Notes: generated by a model not told the origin, from the sequence alone. 64,000 nucleotides of DNA from Acidobacteriota bacterium (GCA_016195265.1 JACPZW010000024.1:1-64000), one strand, 5' to 3'; shown: positions 21,237-30,939, counted from the stretch's first letter. Translations and numbers: made by a program.

Positions 21237-22472
21237 CTAGCGCTTCTTCGCCGCGTACGCCTTGGCTTGCTGGCCGACGATGTCGACGAGGTTGCCCATC
21301 GAGAGATTCACGTCGATGAGGTGCAGGCCCCAGTTGGCCAGCACGTTCGGCGGATTGCCGATGTCGCCCGTGATGTCGTCGACGCGCGGATCCGCGGGAT
21401 CGCCGTGCACGGTGACCTCGAGGTACGACGCGTTCTTGTTCTTCGTGCACTGCGCCGTCAAGAGACCAGGCACGCTGACCCACGGCGTGTCGATGGGCGG
21501 ATCGGCCGGCCCCGTCACCCAGGGCTGTATCTTCAGTGTGCTCGTGATCGTTTTGCCGGTCGCGTCAAGATACGCGTGCAGCGCGCCGCTGCCGCCGCCG
21601 AGCGCCGCGGGATTCGTGCACGCGGCTTCCTGATCGGCGTCAGGCACTTTGCCGAAAAGCGTATTCGCGGGCGGTTTCAGCGTCGAGCGGAACGACGCGT
21701 ACGTGATGACGCAGCCGGTCTGCGTCGCGGACTTGCAGAGCGGCACGCTCTTGAACGTGCCGCCGACGTCCTTGCCCTTCGGGACGGCGATGATCGTGCC
21801 CAGAAGAATCGCCGACACCAGCCGCGATTGCACCGGCTTGCCGTCGATCTCTTCGCTGATGAGGCGATTGAGGATGAACGAGCCCTGCGAGTGCGCGACG
21901 AGCACGACGCCACGGCCGTTGTTGTCGTGCTGCAGGTAGTAGTTCCACGCGTCCTTCACATCGTCGTACTGCAGGCCGCGCTCGAGCGGTGTCCCGCCCG
22001 CGTTCTGCGCGAGCACGCGTTGCAGGCCCATCAGCGTCACCTGCCGGTACACCGGCGCGTACGTCTTGCACTGCGACCCGAAGCGCGCGAACTGCTGGCG
22101 GACCACGTTCATCTCCGCCGGGTCCGGATTCATGTCGCTGTTCGGCGTCCGATCGGTGGAGATCGTCGGGTAGACGTAGAAGCAGTCGATCGGCGCATTC
22201 GGATTCGCCTTCCACGTCGTTTCTTTCGTCAGCGTGCCGTCGGCCGCGACGATCGTCGTCGTGTGATCGACGTCGCACGCGTCTCCCTTGCGTCCAGGTT
22301 TGCAGAGCCAGGTCTTCGGGTCGCTGTAATCGTTGGGCGAAGGCGGCGGCGCCGGCGCGGTCTGCAGTTGTGCCGGCGGCGTGGCCGGTTGCTGCGCCGT
22401 AACCATTCCAGTTCCTGCACAGAGACTTGCGGCCACGACGACGCCGAGCAGCACCTGTTTGACGTTAACCAC
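21237..22472 (-). CDS. secreted DUF3089 alpha/beta hydrolase
   Basis: A 411-residue exported protein. After a signal peptide and a Pro/Ala-rich linker, CFYVYPTISTDRTPNSDMNP and VAHSQGSFILNRLI (GxSxG-like nucleophile elbow A-H-S-Q-G) mark the DUF3089 lipase-like family. The GTG at 22472 is chosen because AGGAGGG (22482-22476) lies just upstream and TATAAT at 22500-22495 would start transcription between them; a longer TTG reading would begin inside the promoter. Substrate unknown. Confidence 0.85.
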   Translation of the reverse strand: MVNVKQVLLGVVVAASLCAGTGMVTAQQPATPPAQLQTAPAPPPSPNDYSDPKTWLCKPGRKGDACDVDHTTTIVAADGTLTKETTWKANPNAPIDCFYVYPTISTDRTPNSDMNPDPAEMNVVRQQFARFGSQCKTYAPVYRQVTLMGLQRVLAQNAGGTPLERGLQYDDVKDAWNYYLQHDNNGRGVVLVAHSQGSFILNRLISEEIDGKPVQSRLVSAILLGTIIAVPKGKDVGGTFKSVPLCKSATQTGCVITYASFRSTLKPPANTLFGKVPDADQEAACTNPAALGGGSGALHAYLDATGKTITSTLKIQPWVTGPADPPIDTPWVSVPGLLTAQCTKNKNASYLEVTVHGDPADPRVDDITGDIGNPPNVLANWGLHLIDVNLSMGNLVDIVGQQAKAYAAKKR

Positions 22473-22475
22473 GGA

Positions 22476-22500
22476 CCCTCCTGTGCTGCCGCGGATTATA
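22476..22500 (-). promoter_or_regulatory. -10 box and ribosome binding site of the DUF3089 gene
   Basis: On the minus strand TATAAT (22500-22495) is followed by AGGAGGG (22482-22476) and then GTG at 22472. The spacing implies a very short leader of about 15 nt. Confidence 0.65.
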
Positions 22501-22576
22501 CTCAACCCTCGCCAGGGCCCAGTCGCGCCGGCCCGCGCGGCCGCCCATGCCCGCAGTGTGACGATTGGAGGCTGGA

Positions 22577-24040
22577 ATGTTGAAGACCATCATCGCCGGC
22601 GTCGCGCTCGTGATCCTTCCGTCGATGGCCGTGGCGCAGGACGCCCGAGCCGTGATCGGCACCGTGTCGAGCGCCATGGGCGCCGACAATCTGAAGACGA
22701 TCGTCTACTCCGCGACCGGTGAGGATTTCGCGTTCGGGCAGGCCTACAACCCCACGTCGCCGTGGCCGCGGTTCATCAACAAGAGCTACACGCGCATGAT
22801 CGACTTCGATGCGCCCTCGTCGCGCGTCGATCGCGTGCGCAACCAGGCCGAGAATCCCCCGCGCGGCGGCGGCCAGCAGCCGGTCCGGGGCGACCAGCCG
22901 GTGAACCAGACCATCATTATCAATAGCGGCACGCCGTGGGTGCAGCAGCTCGAGATCTGGATGACGCCGTACGGATTCCTGAAGGCGGCGCGCGCGAACA
23001 ACGCGACCGTCACGTCGCAGACGATCGGCGGCAAGAAATATCAGGTGCTGACGTTCGTCGGTCAGAACAAAGCGACGGTCAACGCCTACGTCAACGCGCA
23101 GAACCTGATCGAAAAGGTCGACACGCACATCGACAACCCGATGCTGGGCGACGTGTTGTTCGAAGCGATCTACTCGGACTACAAGGACGTCGGCGGCGTG
23201 AAGTTCCCGATGAAGATCGTGCAGAAGCAGGGCGGCTACCGGATCTTCGATCTCACGGTGAACGACGTGAAGCCGAACGCGCCGGTCAGCATTCAGGCCG
23301 CGCAGGGGCGAGGTGGGGCTGGTGGGCCGGGTAGGGCTGGTGGGGCAGGCGGGGAACAGGCGGCCGCGACGCCGTCAGAGAAACTGGCGGACGGCGTGTA
23401 CCTGATCCTCGGCGGGTACGCGAGCGTCGCCGTGGACTTCAAGGACTACATCGTCGTCATCGAAGGGCCGCAGAGCGAAGAGCGCGCGAGCGCGATCATC
23501 GCGGAAGCGAAGCGGCTGATTCCCGGCAAGCCGATCAAGTATCTCGTCAACACGCATCATCACTTCGATCACGCGAGCGGCCTGCGCACGTTCGTCGCGG
23601 AAGGCGCGACGATCGTCACGCACCAGGTGAACAAGGCGTACTACGAGAGGCTGTTTGTCGCGCCGCACACGCTCAATCCCGACAAGCTGGCGCTGTCGAA
23701 GAAGGCGCCGAACATCGAGACCATGACGGAGAAGCGGGTGCTGACCGACGGCAACCACGTCGTCGAGCTGCACCACGTCCGCGGCGCCGGTCACAACGCC
23801 GGCCTGCTCGTCGCGTACTTCCCGAAGGAAAAGATTCTCGTCGAGGCGGACGCGTACAATCCGCCGGCCCAGGCCAGCGCGCCCGTGCCGATGCCCATCA
23901 GCCCGTACACCTCAAACCTGATGGAGAACCTCGATCGGCTGAAGCTCAAGGTCGAGACCGTCATCCCGATTCACTACGCGGCGGACGGACGGAAGATCAC
24001 GTGGGCGGAGCTTCAGCGTGCGGCCGGGAGAGCGAACTGA
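22577..24040 (+). CDS. secreted MBL-fold metallo-hydrolase
   Basis: A 487-residue exported protein with signal peptide residues 1-21. The N-terminal ~250 residues are a family-specific domain ending in a Gly/Ala-rich stretch (GRGGAGGPGRAGGAGG). The C-terminal metallo-beta-lactamase fold has NTHHHFDHASGLR (HxHxDH), a later H in RGAGHNAGLLV and the terminal PIHYAADG. It should bind two metal ions and hydrolyse an unknown substrate outside the cytoplasm. The ATG at 22577 follows GGAG at 22567. Confidence 0.87.
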   Translation: MLKTIIAGVALVILPSMAVAQDARAVIGTVSSAMGADNLKTIVYSATGEDFAFGQAYNPTSPWPRFINKSYTRMIDFDAPSSRVDRVRNQAENPPRGGGQQPVRGDQPVNQTIIINSGTPWVQQLEIWMTPYGFLKAARANNATVTSQTIGGKKYQVLTFVGQNKATVNAYVNAQNLIEKVDTHIDNPMLGDVLFEAIYSDYKDVGGVKFPMKIVQKQGGYRIFDLTVNDVKPNAPVSIQAAQGRGGAGGPGRAGGAGGEQAAATPSEKLADGVYLILGGYASVAVDFKDYIVVIEGPQSEERASAIIAEAKRLIPGKPIKYLVNTHHHFDHASGLRTFVAEGATIVTHQVNKAYYERLFVAPHTLNPDKLALSKKAPNIETMTEKRVLTDGNHVVELHHVRGAGHNAGLLVAYFPKEKILVEADAYNPPAQASAPVPMPISPYTSNLMENLDRLKLKVETVIPIHYAADGRKITWAELQRAAGRAN

Positions 24041-24073
24041 GAAGAGGGCAGGAAGGGCGGGAAGGGAAAGCAC

Positions 24074-24100
24074 GTAGGCCGGATCCTTTCGGACCCGGCA
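24074..24100. repeat. family A palindrome upstream of the acetamidase gene
   Basis: A GTAGGCCGGATCCTTTCGGA unit followed by CCCGGCA, with one mismatch in the stem. It lies between the MBL gene and the ribosome binding site of the next gene. Confidence 0.8.
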
Positions 24101-24123
24101 CGACCGCGGAGGAGAAACTGAAG

Positions 24124-25149
24124 GTGAAGAAGAACTTCACGCTCATTGCCGCGCTGACCGCGCTGGCGCTCACTGCGCGGGTGGCTGGACAGGCGCCGAA
24201 AACGCACCGGCTCGAGGTGACGCCGGCCACGGTCGCGTACGGCTACTACTGGGCCGACGCAAAGCCGGCGTTGCGCGTCGCATCTGGCGACATCATCGAC
24301 GTCGACACGCTGCTCACGAACAGTCCGACAGGGCTCGGACGTGCCGGCGTGCCCGACGACAAGATTCAGGCGTCGCTCAAGTCGATCGTCACCGAGGTCA
24401 CGGGCGATCGCCGCGGGCCCGGCGGTCACATCCTCACAGGGCCCGTCTACGTCGAAGACGCGATGCCGGGTGACGCGCTCGAAGTGAAGATCCTGTCGAT
24501 CGATTTGCCGATCGAGTACGGCTACAACGGCTGCAGCGGCTTCGTGCCGGAGAACTGCGAGCGCGGGACGCCGGCGAAGATCATCACGCTCGATCGCCGG
24601 AACATGACCGCCGAGTTCCTGCCGGGCATCGTCATTCCGCTCAAGCCGTTCTACGGCAGCATGGGTGTCGCGCCGGCGCCCGAGCTCGGCCGCGTCAGCA
24701 GCAATCCGCCGGGCCGCCACGCGGGCAATATGGACAACAAGGAGCTCGTGGCCGGCAGCACGCTCTACATCCCGGTGTTCGCGCCGGGCGCGCTGTTCGA
24801 GATCGGCGACGGCCACGCCGCGCAGGGCGACGGCGAAGTCGATCAGACCGCGATCGAGACGTCGCTCCGCGGACGGCTGCAGCTCACCGTGCGCAAGGGC
24901 ATGACGCTGAACTTCCCGCGCGCCGAGACGGCGACCGATTTCATCTCCATGGGTTTCGATCCGGATCTCACCAAGGCGACGACGATAGCGATTCAGGAGA
25001 TGGTGGACTTCATCGCGGCGACGAAGAAGATGTCCAAGCATCAGGCGTATCAGCTCGTCAGCCTCGCCGGCAATGTCGCGGTCACGCAGCTCGTCGACAA
25101 ACCGAACCACGGCGTCCACGTCCGGATGCCGAAGAGCATCTTCAAGTAG
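24124..25149 (+). CDS. exported acetamidase/formamidase family protein
   Basis: A 341-residue protein with a signal peptide (KKNFTLIAALTALALTARVAG). GPVYVEDAMPGDALEVKILS and FGSMG-type KPFYGSMGVAP, then GDGHAAQGDGEV, are conserved in acetamidase/formamidase (FmdA_AmdA) enzymes, which hydrolyse short amides to ammonia and acid. The GTG at 24124 is chosen because GGAGGAG lies about 10 nt upstream and the signal peptide starts there. Most characterised members are cytosolic, so export is notable. Confidence 0.87.
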   Translation: MKKNFTLIAALTALALTARVAGQAPKTHRLEVTPATVAYGYYWADAKPALRVASGDIIDVDTLLTNSPTGLGRAGVPDDKIQASLKSIVTEVTGDRRGPGGHILTGPVYVEDAMPGDALEVKILSIDLPIEYGYNGCSGFVPENCERGTPAKIITLDRRNMTAEFLPGIVIPLKPFYGSMGVAPAPELGRVSSNPPGRHAGNMDNKELVAGSTLYIPVFAPGALFEIGDGHAAQGDGEVDQTAIETSLRGRLQLTVRKGMTLNFPRAETATDFISMGFDPDLTKATTIAIQEMVDFIAATKKMSKHQAYQLVSLAGNVAVTQLVDKPNHGVHVRMPKSIFK

Positions 25150-25181
25150 GTGCTTCGACTGGCCAGCCAAGAGGTCGGTGC

Positions 25182-25379
25182 ATGGTGGAAGTACCGGATG
25201 TCACACGAATCGAGATTGCTCCGTTTCAACTTCGGTGGAGCGAGTGGTATGCGTGGGAGCACCTCGAGCGGGATGCGAGGAGTGATTCATTTGCGGTCAG
25301 GATCCCAAGTTCACCAGGAGTGTACGAAGCGAGGCTCAGCAGTTCCGCAACTCGCCTGACGATTGGAGGCATGGCATGA
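25182..25379 (+). CDS. small hypothetical protein coupled to a DUF2442 gene
   Basis: A 65-residue acidic protein, MVEVPDVTRIEIAPFQLRWS at the start and SSPGVYEARL near the end. The latter is weakly like the start of a GIY-YIG domain, but the protein stops before any catalytic part, so it may be a truncated form. AGAGG lies upstream of the ATG. Its stop overlaps the next ATG (ATGA), so translation is coupled to the DUF2442 gene. Confidence 0.5.
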   Translation: MVEVPDVTRIEIAPFQLRWSEWYAWEHLERDARSDSFAVRIPSSPGVYEARLSSSATRLTIGGMA

Positions 25380-25708
25380 GCACTGCGGTCACGACTGAAT
25401 CTCGAATCGCTCGCGTTGAAGTCAGCAGCGAGACCATCACTGCGTACCTGACTGATGGACGCGCGATCAGTGTGCCGTTAGCGTGGTCATGGCGACTCTC
25501 CGACGCGACGCCTGCTCAGCGGGCGAACTGGCGACTGATTGGCGATGGCCACGGCGTGCATTGGCCAGAGATTGACGAAGACCTCAGCGCGGACGGCATG
25601 CTCAACGGTGTTCCTGCCGTTCGCCCACCGCGCCGATTGGCGAACTCCGTCTCTGCTGCGCCCGCCAAAAAGCACGCGCTGACACGCGCCAAACGTCGCG
25701 CACGGTGA
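25376..25708 (+). CDS. DUF2442 domain protein
   Basis: A 110-residue protein whose first 75 residues fit DUF2442: ITAYLTDGRAISVPLAWSWR, WRLIGDGHGVHWPEIDEDLS. DUF2442 proteins often sit beside DUF4160 or similar small proteins in toxin-antitoxin-like pairs; here the partner would be the upstream 65-residue protein. A basic tail follows. Its stop overlaps the GTG of the ABC ATPase. Confidence 0.8.
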   Translation: MSTAVTTESRIARVEVSSETITAYLTDGRAISVPLAWSWRLSDATPAQRANWRLIGDGHGVHWPEIDEDLSADGMLNGVPAVRPPRRLANSVSAAPAKKHALTRAKRRAR

Positions 25709-26613
25709 CGAACGCCGGGCTGGCGATCGCGCTTCGCGATCTCGCGAAGTCGTACGGCGCCGTCCACGCCGTCCGTGGCGTCACGTTCGACGTCGCGCAG
25801 GGTGAAATCTTCGGCTTCCTCGGCCTGAACGGCGCGGGAAAAACGACGACGATCCGCATGCTGCTGGACCTGCTGCGGCCGAGCCGCGGATCGGCGGCGG
25901 TGTTCGGCATCGACTGCCATCGCGACAGCCTGAAGGCCCGCGCCCTCGTCGGCTACATGCCGGGCGAGCTCGGCCTGTACACCGACATGACGGGGCAGGA
26001 GTTGCTCGACCTGCTCGCGCATCTGAGCGGAACCCGCGCGGACGTTGGCTACCGGCTGACGCTCGTCGACGCCCTCGAGCTCGCGCGCGCGGATCTGAAG
26101 CGAACGCTGCGTGAGTACAGCACGGGTATGAAGCGCAAGCTCGGCCTCATCCAGGCGCTGCAGGCGGATCCGCCGCTGCTGATCCTCGACGAGCCGACCG
26201 AAGGCCTCGACCCGCTGGTCCAGCAGGCGCTCTACGAGATCCTCTTCGAGCTGCGACGGCGCGGCCGGACGATCTTCATGTCGTCGCACGTGCTGTCTGA
26301 AGTCGAGCGGCTGTGCGATCGCATCGGCATGATCCGCAGCGGCGAGATGGTGCTGCTCTCGACTGTCGAGAAGGCGCGCCGCCTCGGTGGACGCATCGTC
26401 CGTGTGCAATTCTCGACGGCCGTGGGCGTTGTCGCCCTGCCGCCGGGCATGACGCTTGTGTCGCATGCCGCCGATCGCTGGCAGATACGGGTTGAGCGGG
26501 AGATCGGCGCGTTGTTGCCGCTGCTTGCGGCGCTGCCCGTCCGCGATCTCGAAATCGCCGAGCCCGCGCTCGAGGACGTGCTCCGCGGTTTCTATCGCGA
26601 GGAGCAGTCATGA
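25705..26613 (+). CDS. ABC transporter ATP-binding protein (ABC-2 type)
   Basis: A 302-residue ATPase. Walker A is GLNGAGKTT, the signature is YSTGMKRKLGL (a common variant of LSGGQ in ABC-2 systems), Walker B LLILDEPTEGLDP and the H-loop SSHVLSEVE. A C-terminal ~70-residue extension ends with the EPALEDVLRGFY type of motif seen in drug or polysaccharide exporters. The GTG start overlaps the DUF2442 stop, and its stop overlaps the permease ATG. It energises the adjacent membrane protein. Confidence 0.93.
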   Translation: MTNAGLAIALRDLAKSYGAVHAVRGVTFDVAQGEIFGFLGLNGAGKTTTIRMLLDLLRPSRGSAAVFGIDCHRDSLKARALVGYMPGELGLYTDMTGQELLDLLAHLSGTRADVGYRLTLVDALELARADLKRTLREYSTGMKRKLGLIQALQADPPLLILDEPTEGLDPLVQQALYEILFELRRRGRTIFMSSHVLSEVERLCDRIGMIRSGEMVLLSTVEKARRLGGRIVRVQFSTAVGVVALPPGMTLVSHAADRWQIRVEREIGALLPLLAALPVRDLEIAEPALEDVLRGFYREEQS

Positions 26614-27413
26614 TCGGACTTCTCGCGCTGGCCGGCCATTCGTTGCGCCGCCGCCGCGGTCTGCTGATCGGCCTGTCGCTCATGCTCATCGCGTTTCAGT
26701 GCTTCATGGTGCTCACGGCGCGCAACTACGAGCAGACCGGCGGCTTCAAGGCGATGACGGCGCTGATGCCCCAGTTCATGTCGCAGCTGACCAACATGAT
26801 GGCGGCGACGTTCACCGGTTTCGTCCTCTTCGGCTATTCGCATCCCATCGTCCAGCTGTTCCTCGTCGCCATGGCGATCAGCATCGGGACCGAGCCGGTG
26901 GCGGAGATCGAAACGCGGTTCGTCGATCTGGTGATGGCGCGGCCGCTGCGGCGCGCGACCGTCGTCGTCCGGACGCTCATCGTGCTCCTTGTCGCGACGG
27001 TGATGGCGGTCGGCACGCTGCTCGCCGCCACGTTCGTCTGGCTCTGGCTGCTCGCGCCGCCGGGCGCCCGCCTGCCGCAACCGCGTGTGATCGTCTCGCT
27101 GGCGGTCAACCTCGCGCTGCTGGTGATGGCGTGGGGCGGTATCGCGCTGGGGCTGGCGTCGTTTTCGAAGCGCCGCGCGACGGCCGCGACGGTATGCGGC
27201 TTCCTGGCGTTCGCGACGTTCGTGCTGGACTACGCCGGCAAGTTCTGGAAAGCCGTCCAGCCGGTGTCGCGCATTTCACCGTTTCACTACTTCGATTCGT
27301 TCGCGATGATCGGCGGGCGAACGCTCGCGACGATCGACGTCGTCGTGCTGACCGGGATGTTCGCCGTCTCCGCGGTGATTGCCGGCGCGGTCTACGCCTG
27401 GCGAGATTTGTAG
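26610..27413 (+). CDS. ABC-2 type transporter permease
   Basis: A 267-residue integral membrane protein with about six hydrophobic segments, including LLIGLSLMLIAFQCFMVL near the N-terminus, TLIVLLVATVMAVGTLLAAT and a final IDVVVLTGMFAVSAVIAGAV. It is coupled to the ATPase by an ATGA overlap. No accessory gene follows, so the transporter is probably a homodimer with two ATPases. Substrate unknown. Confidence 0.88.
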   Translation: MIGLLALAGHSLRRRRGLLIGLSLMLIAFQCFMVLTARNYEQTGGFKAMTALMPQFMSQLTNMMAATFTGFVLFGYSHPIVQLFLVAMAISIGTEPVAEIETRFVDLVMARPLRRATVVVRTLIVLLVATVMAVGTLLAATFVWLWLLAPPGARLPQPRVIVSLAVNLALLVMAWGGIALGLASFSKRRATAATVCGFLAFATFVLDYAGKFWKAVQPVSRISPFHYFDSFAMIGGRTLATIDVVVLTGMFAVSAVIAGAVYAWRDL

Positions 27414-27421
27414 CGCGTTTT

Positions 27422-27532
27422 CGTAGGCCGGGCCCTTTCCGCCTTCGCGAGACGCTTCGGCGGACCGCCGTAGCCTTGGCGGAAGCGGTCGGACCCGGCT
27501 GATCAGGCGGGTCCAAAAGGACCCGCCCTACT
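27422..27532. repeat. composite of family A palindromes and a CTTCGG-type element
   Basis: A split family A unit (GTAGGCCGGGCCCTTTC ... GGTCGGACCCGGC) is interrupted by CGCCTTCGCGAGACGCTTCG and GCGGACCGCCG, a segment related to the repeats at 49256 and 51590. A perfect GGCGGGTCC-AAAA-GGACCCGCC unit follows at 27507-27528. It separates two convergent operons. Confidence 0.8.
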
Positions 27533-27544
27533 AATCGTCCCGCC

Positions 27545-28864
27545 CTACGAAGCCGATCGCCTAATCGCCTTCGTCACGCCCCAGAGCATCAGCACGGTCG
27601 CGACGAAGACGAAGTTCACCAGCAGGGCCGATGGCGGGAGCCATGCGTAGAAGCGGTGCACGAGCGTCCAGAGCAGACACCAGACGCCGAGGCCGATCAC
27701 GGATGCGACGCGCTGACGGCTGTCGGCGAGGAGGCTGACAAGCGGAAACAGCAGGAAGAAGGCGTAATGCGTCCACGAAAACGGCAGGACGGCGACGATC
27801 GCGATCACGACCGCCCAGAACGCGTGCGACTCGGCGACGAGATCGCCGGCCGGAATCGAGAGACACACGTACAGCAGAACACCTGCCAGCAGCACGCAGA
27901 ATCCCATCGTCGTCGTCAGATATAAGAGTTCCGAACGCATCAGCGGCGCGACATCGGTGGCTCGCGCGTCTTCGGACAGCCGCGCGTAGTGTCCAACGCC
28001 TCCGCGGAACAGATGCTGCGCCACGCCCCACACGCTCTGATTGCCTTCCCTGAACGTGTTCGCGTTTTCCACACCCGCACTCGGCATCTTGCCGAGGAAG
28101 TACGTCGTCGTTGCCGCGCCGCCGAGCGTAACCGCGCCTGCCGCCGTGAGGATCGCGCAGACGACAACACTGACGACCGCGAGCGCGTATCGCTTCCGCA
28201 AAATGAAGTAGCCGCTCAGGAGAATCGGCCAGAGTTTCACGGCCGCCGCGATGCCCAGCGCCGCTCCACCGATTACGTCCCACCGCGGCAGACGCCGGGC
28301 CGATGCGAGAAGAGCGATCAGCAGCAGCCCGCCGACGATCGGACTGAGTTGGCCGAGGATCAGATTCTCGGCCGTCGCCGGAAGCAGCAGGGCGAACCAC
28401 ACCACGAACCACGCCGCGGCCGCTCCGCGTGCACGCACCGCACGCCACGACCACACCAGCAGCGCCACTACGAGCGCGACGTTGAACCACAGCCAGACGA
28501 TCTTCGCGGCGCCGAATGGCACGAGCGTGAACGGACGAAACAGCAGGGCGACCACCGGCGGGTAGTTATTCGTGTCGTAGTCGGCGATGCCGGTGCCGGC
28601 CGCCAGCCGGCCGACGGTGGCCGGGTCGTACATCGACGCCGGGTCCGCGCGGCCCGCGAGCGCGGCGAGGTAGAAGACTGCAAAATCATGCGCGATCGGG
28701 ATGCGGACGAGATAGAGGACGGCGCGCAGCAGTGTCGGGAGCCCGAGCGCCGTCGCGAGCACGAATCCGGCGGCGACCGTGAGCGACGCGGAGGTCCGGC
28801 CGCCTCCGCGCTTTGCGCTTCGGCGAGCCTCGCCCGAGCCGGGCGCAGGCGGCCTGTCGGACAC
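27545..28864 (-). CDS. integral membrane glycosyltransferase, GT87/DUF2029-like
   Basis: A 439-residue protein with about ten membrane segments. DFAVFYLAALAGRADPASMY, NNYPPVVALLF, GQLSPIVGGLLL and AAVKLWPILLSGYFIL match polyprenol-phosphate-dependent mannosyltransferase-like proteins (GT87). It probably adds a sugar to a lipid or polymer on the outer face of the inner membrane. The GTG at 28864 shares a base with the upstream peptidase stop (TAGTG). The N-terminal 30 residues (GSGEARRSAKRGGGRTS) come from a repeat-like GC-rich stretch. Confidence 0.82.
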   Translation of the reverse strand: MSDRPPAPGSGEARRSAKRGGGRTSASLTVAAGFVLATALGLPTLLRAVLYLVRIPIAHDFAVFYLAALAGRADPASMYDPATVGRLAAGTGIADYDTNNYPPVVALLFRPFTLVPFGAAKIVWLWFNVALVVALLVWSWRAVRARGAAAAWFVVWFALLLPATAENLILGQLSPIVGGLLLIALLASARRLPRWDVIGGAALGIAAAVKLWPILLSGYFILRKRYALAVVSVVVCAILTAAGAVTLGGAATTTYFLGKMPSAGVENANTFREGNQSVWGVAQHLFRGGVGHYARLSEDARATDVAPLMRSELLYLTTTMGFCVLLAGVLLYVCLSIPAGDLVAESHAFWAVVIAIVAVLPFSWTHYAFFLLFPLVSLLADSRQRVASVIGLGVWCLLWTLVHRFYAWLPPSALLVNFVFVATVLMLWGVTKAIRRSAS

Positions 28865-30939
28865 TACTGAAGCCACCGCGTGAACCACTCGAGGTTGCGC
28901 CGCATCTGCTCGCGCTGCAGCGCCGGTTCGTACAGCACGTGCCCGCCGCGCGGGTGGATGTCGAACTCCACAGTCTTCCCCAGCGCCTTCAGGGCGCGGT
29001 AGAACTTCCACGCGCCAGCGACAGGCACGCGCGCGTCACGCTCGCCGTGCTGGATGAGCAGCGGCGTCGTGACGCGCTGCACGAACGTCCGCGGCGAATG
29101 CGACGCGTACCCCTGCGGGTTCTCCCACGGCCGCTTGAAGTAGTCCACCATGAACTGGCCGCCTTCCGACAGGTAGTACTCGTCGGTGAGATCGGTGAGG
29201 CTCGCGTTGGTCGCGGCGGCCTTGAAGCGATCGGTCTGCGTCACGATCCAGTTCGTCATGTAGCCGCCGTAGGACGCGCCCATCACGCCGAGGCGCTGCG
29301 GATCGGCGACGCGCGTTGCGACGAGATGGTCGACGCCGGCCATGATGTCCTTGTAGTCGCCCTCGCCCCACGCGTTGACGATCATGCGCTGGCCGGCTTC
29401 GCCGTAGCCGGCGCCGCCGCGCGGCATCGGCATCAACACGGCGAAGCCCGCGCTCGCCATCGCCTCGGTCGGATATGGATCGACCTGCGGCACGATGTGC
29501 ATGAACTGCGGGAAAAGTCCGTGCGTGAAGCCGCCGCCCGGTCCGCCGTGAATGTAGACGAGCATCGGCAGCGGCCGTCCCGCCGTCCGGCCCGGCGGCG
29601 TCAGCAGCAGGCCCCAGATCTCCATGCCGTCGAACGATCGCCAGCTGATCGGCTTCAGCTCGCCGAGCGCGCGATCGTGCAGCTCCGGGTTGACGTCGGT
29701 CAGCTTCGTCGCGCGCCGGCTCGCCGTGTCCATGACGTAGACGTCGCCGACCGTGCGGCCTTCCGCGGCTTTGAACGCGAGCCGGCGTCCGTCGGTCGAG
29801 AGACTGGGCGCGTAATCCACCGTCGCCCCGGATCGGAGGCGCTCGGCGCGGCCCGTGTCCACTGACACGCGCGCCATCGGCTGATCGAACATGTGCTCGC
29901 CGCGCGAGAAGGTCCCGTCGTTGGCTTCGAAGTAGATCGACGTGCTGTCGCTCGCCCACGCGTACTCATTGACCCACGCGTCATTCATTACAAAAGTGCG
30001 GGGCGTACCTCCTCGCGCCGGCACGACGGCGAGACTGCGCGACGCCATGATGTCCGTCTTGCCGTTGGTCGTGATGAACGCGAGCAGTTGGCCGTTCGGT
30101 GAAAAACGCGGACCGTCGTTCATGCCCGCGCGATCGAGCACGGTGCGCGGAGGCCCGCCGTCGGCGGCAATCGTATAGAGGCGCGTTTCGTACGGCGCGG
30201 TGAAGCCCGTGCGCGGCGCCGCGGAGTACGCGAGCTCGCGGCCGTCGGGCGACCACGAGAAGCTGTCCACGGAGTGCGACGGCGGCGTCAGCACGCGTGG
30301 CGCGCTCCCGTCGAGCCGCTGAATGACGAGCCGCGTGACCGGATCGGGCGCGTCCGCCTGAATCACGAACGACTTGTCCTGCCGCCGCCGCGCTTCGTCC
30401 GCCGACATCGGATCCCGCGTGAGGTAGGCGAGACGTGTGCCGTCGGGCGCCCACTCGTACGCGAACACGCCATCCGGCGCCGTCGTCAGCGCGCGCGGCG
30501 CAGCGCCATCGATCGGAATCGCGAAGACTTGCGGTCCATTCGCGGCGAGGCCGACGACGGACACCGCGGCGCCGTCGGGCGCCCAGCGCAGCTGCGGCCG
30601 CGGCACGGTCGGATTGAAGATGTGGACCGCTTCGCCGAGACGAATGGGGACGGGTCTCGCAGCAGTGCCCCCAGCCAGACCCGTCCCCGCCTCGCCGGAC
30701 CCCACAACATACAGCGCCGCCTCGTGCTCGTTCTTCGCCACCGACGGCGTGGACACGACGTACGCCACGTGCTCGCCGTCGGGCGAGATGCGCACGTCCA
30801 CGATCGCCCGCATCCTCATCTCATCGTCCAGCGTGAATCGCGAGGGCGTGGCCGGCTGCTGCGCGGCGGCGCCGGCGCCGATCGCGCTAGCGATGACGGC
30901 CGCGGGAGCGATGAATCTTCGAAAGAGCCGTCCGTTCAT
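28864..30939 (-). CDS. secreted S9 family (prolyl oligopeptidase-like) peptidase
   Basis: A 691-residue exported peptidase. A signal peptide (residues 1-26) is followed by a seven-bladed propeller built of WSPDG/WAPDG repeats (WAPDGAAVSVV, WAPDGTRLAYL, WSPDGRELAYS). The catalytic domain has GASYGGYMTNW (Ser), HGERDARVP (Asp) and HPRGGHVL (His). It is of the acylaminoacyl-peptidase/DPP type that releases short peptides. Coupled upstream to a membrane protein (ATGA) and downstream to the GT87 gene. Confidence 0.94.
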   Translation of the reverse strand: MNGRLFRRFIAPAAVIASAIGAGAAAQQPATPSRFTLDDEMRMRAIVDVRISPDGEHVAYVVSTPSVAKNEHEAALYVVGSGEAGTGLAGGTAARPVPIRLGEAVHIFNPTVPRPQLRWAPDGAAVSVVGLAANGPQVFAIPIDGAAPRALTTAPDGVFAYEWAPDGTRLAYLTRDPMSADEARRRQDKSFVIQADAPDPVTRLVIQRLDGSAPRVLTPPSHSVDSFSWSPDGRELAYSAAPRTGFTAPYETRLYTIAADGGPPRTVLDRAGMNDGPRFSPNGQLLAFITTNGKTDIMASRSLAVVPARGGTPRTFVMNDAWVNEYAWASDSTSIYFEANDGTFSRGEHMFDQPMARVSVDTGRAERLRSGATVDYAPSLSTDGRRLAFKAAEGRTVGDVYVMDTASRRATKLTDVNPELHDRALGELKPISWRSFDGMEIWGLLLTPPGRTAGRPLPMLVYIHGGPGGGFTHGLFPQFMHIVPQVDPYPTEAMASAGFAVLMPMPRGGAGYGEAGQRMIVNAWGEGDYKDIMAGVDHLVATRVADPQRLGVMGASYGGYMTNWIVTQTDRFKAAATNASLTDLTDEYYLSEGGQFMVDYFKRPWENPQGYASHSPRTFVQRVTTPLLIQHGERDARVPVAGAWKFYRALKALGKTVEFDIHPRGGHVLYEPALQREQMRRNLEWFTRWLQ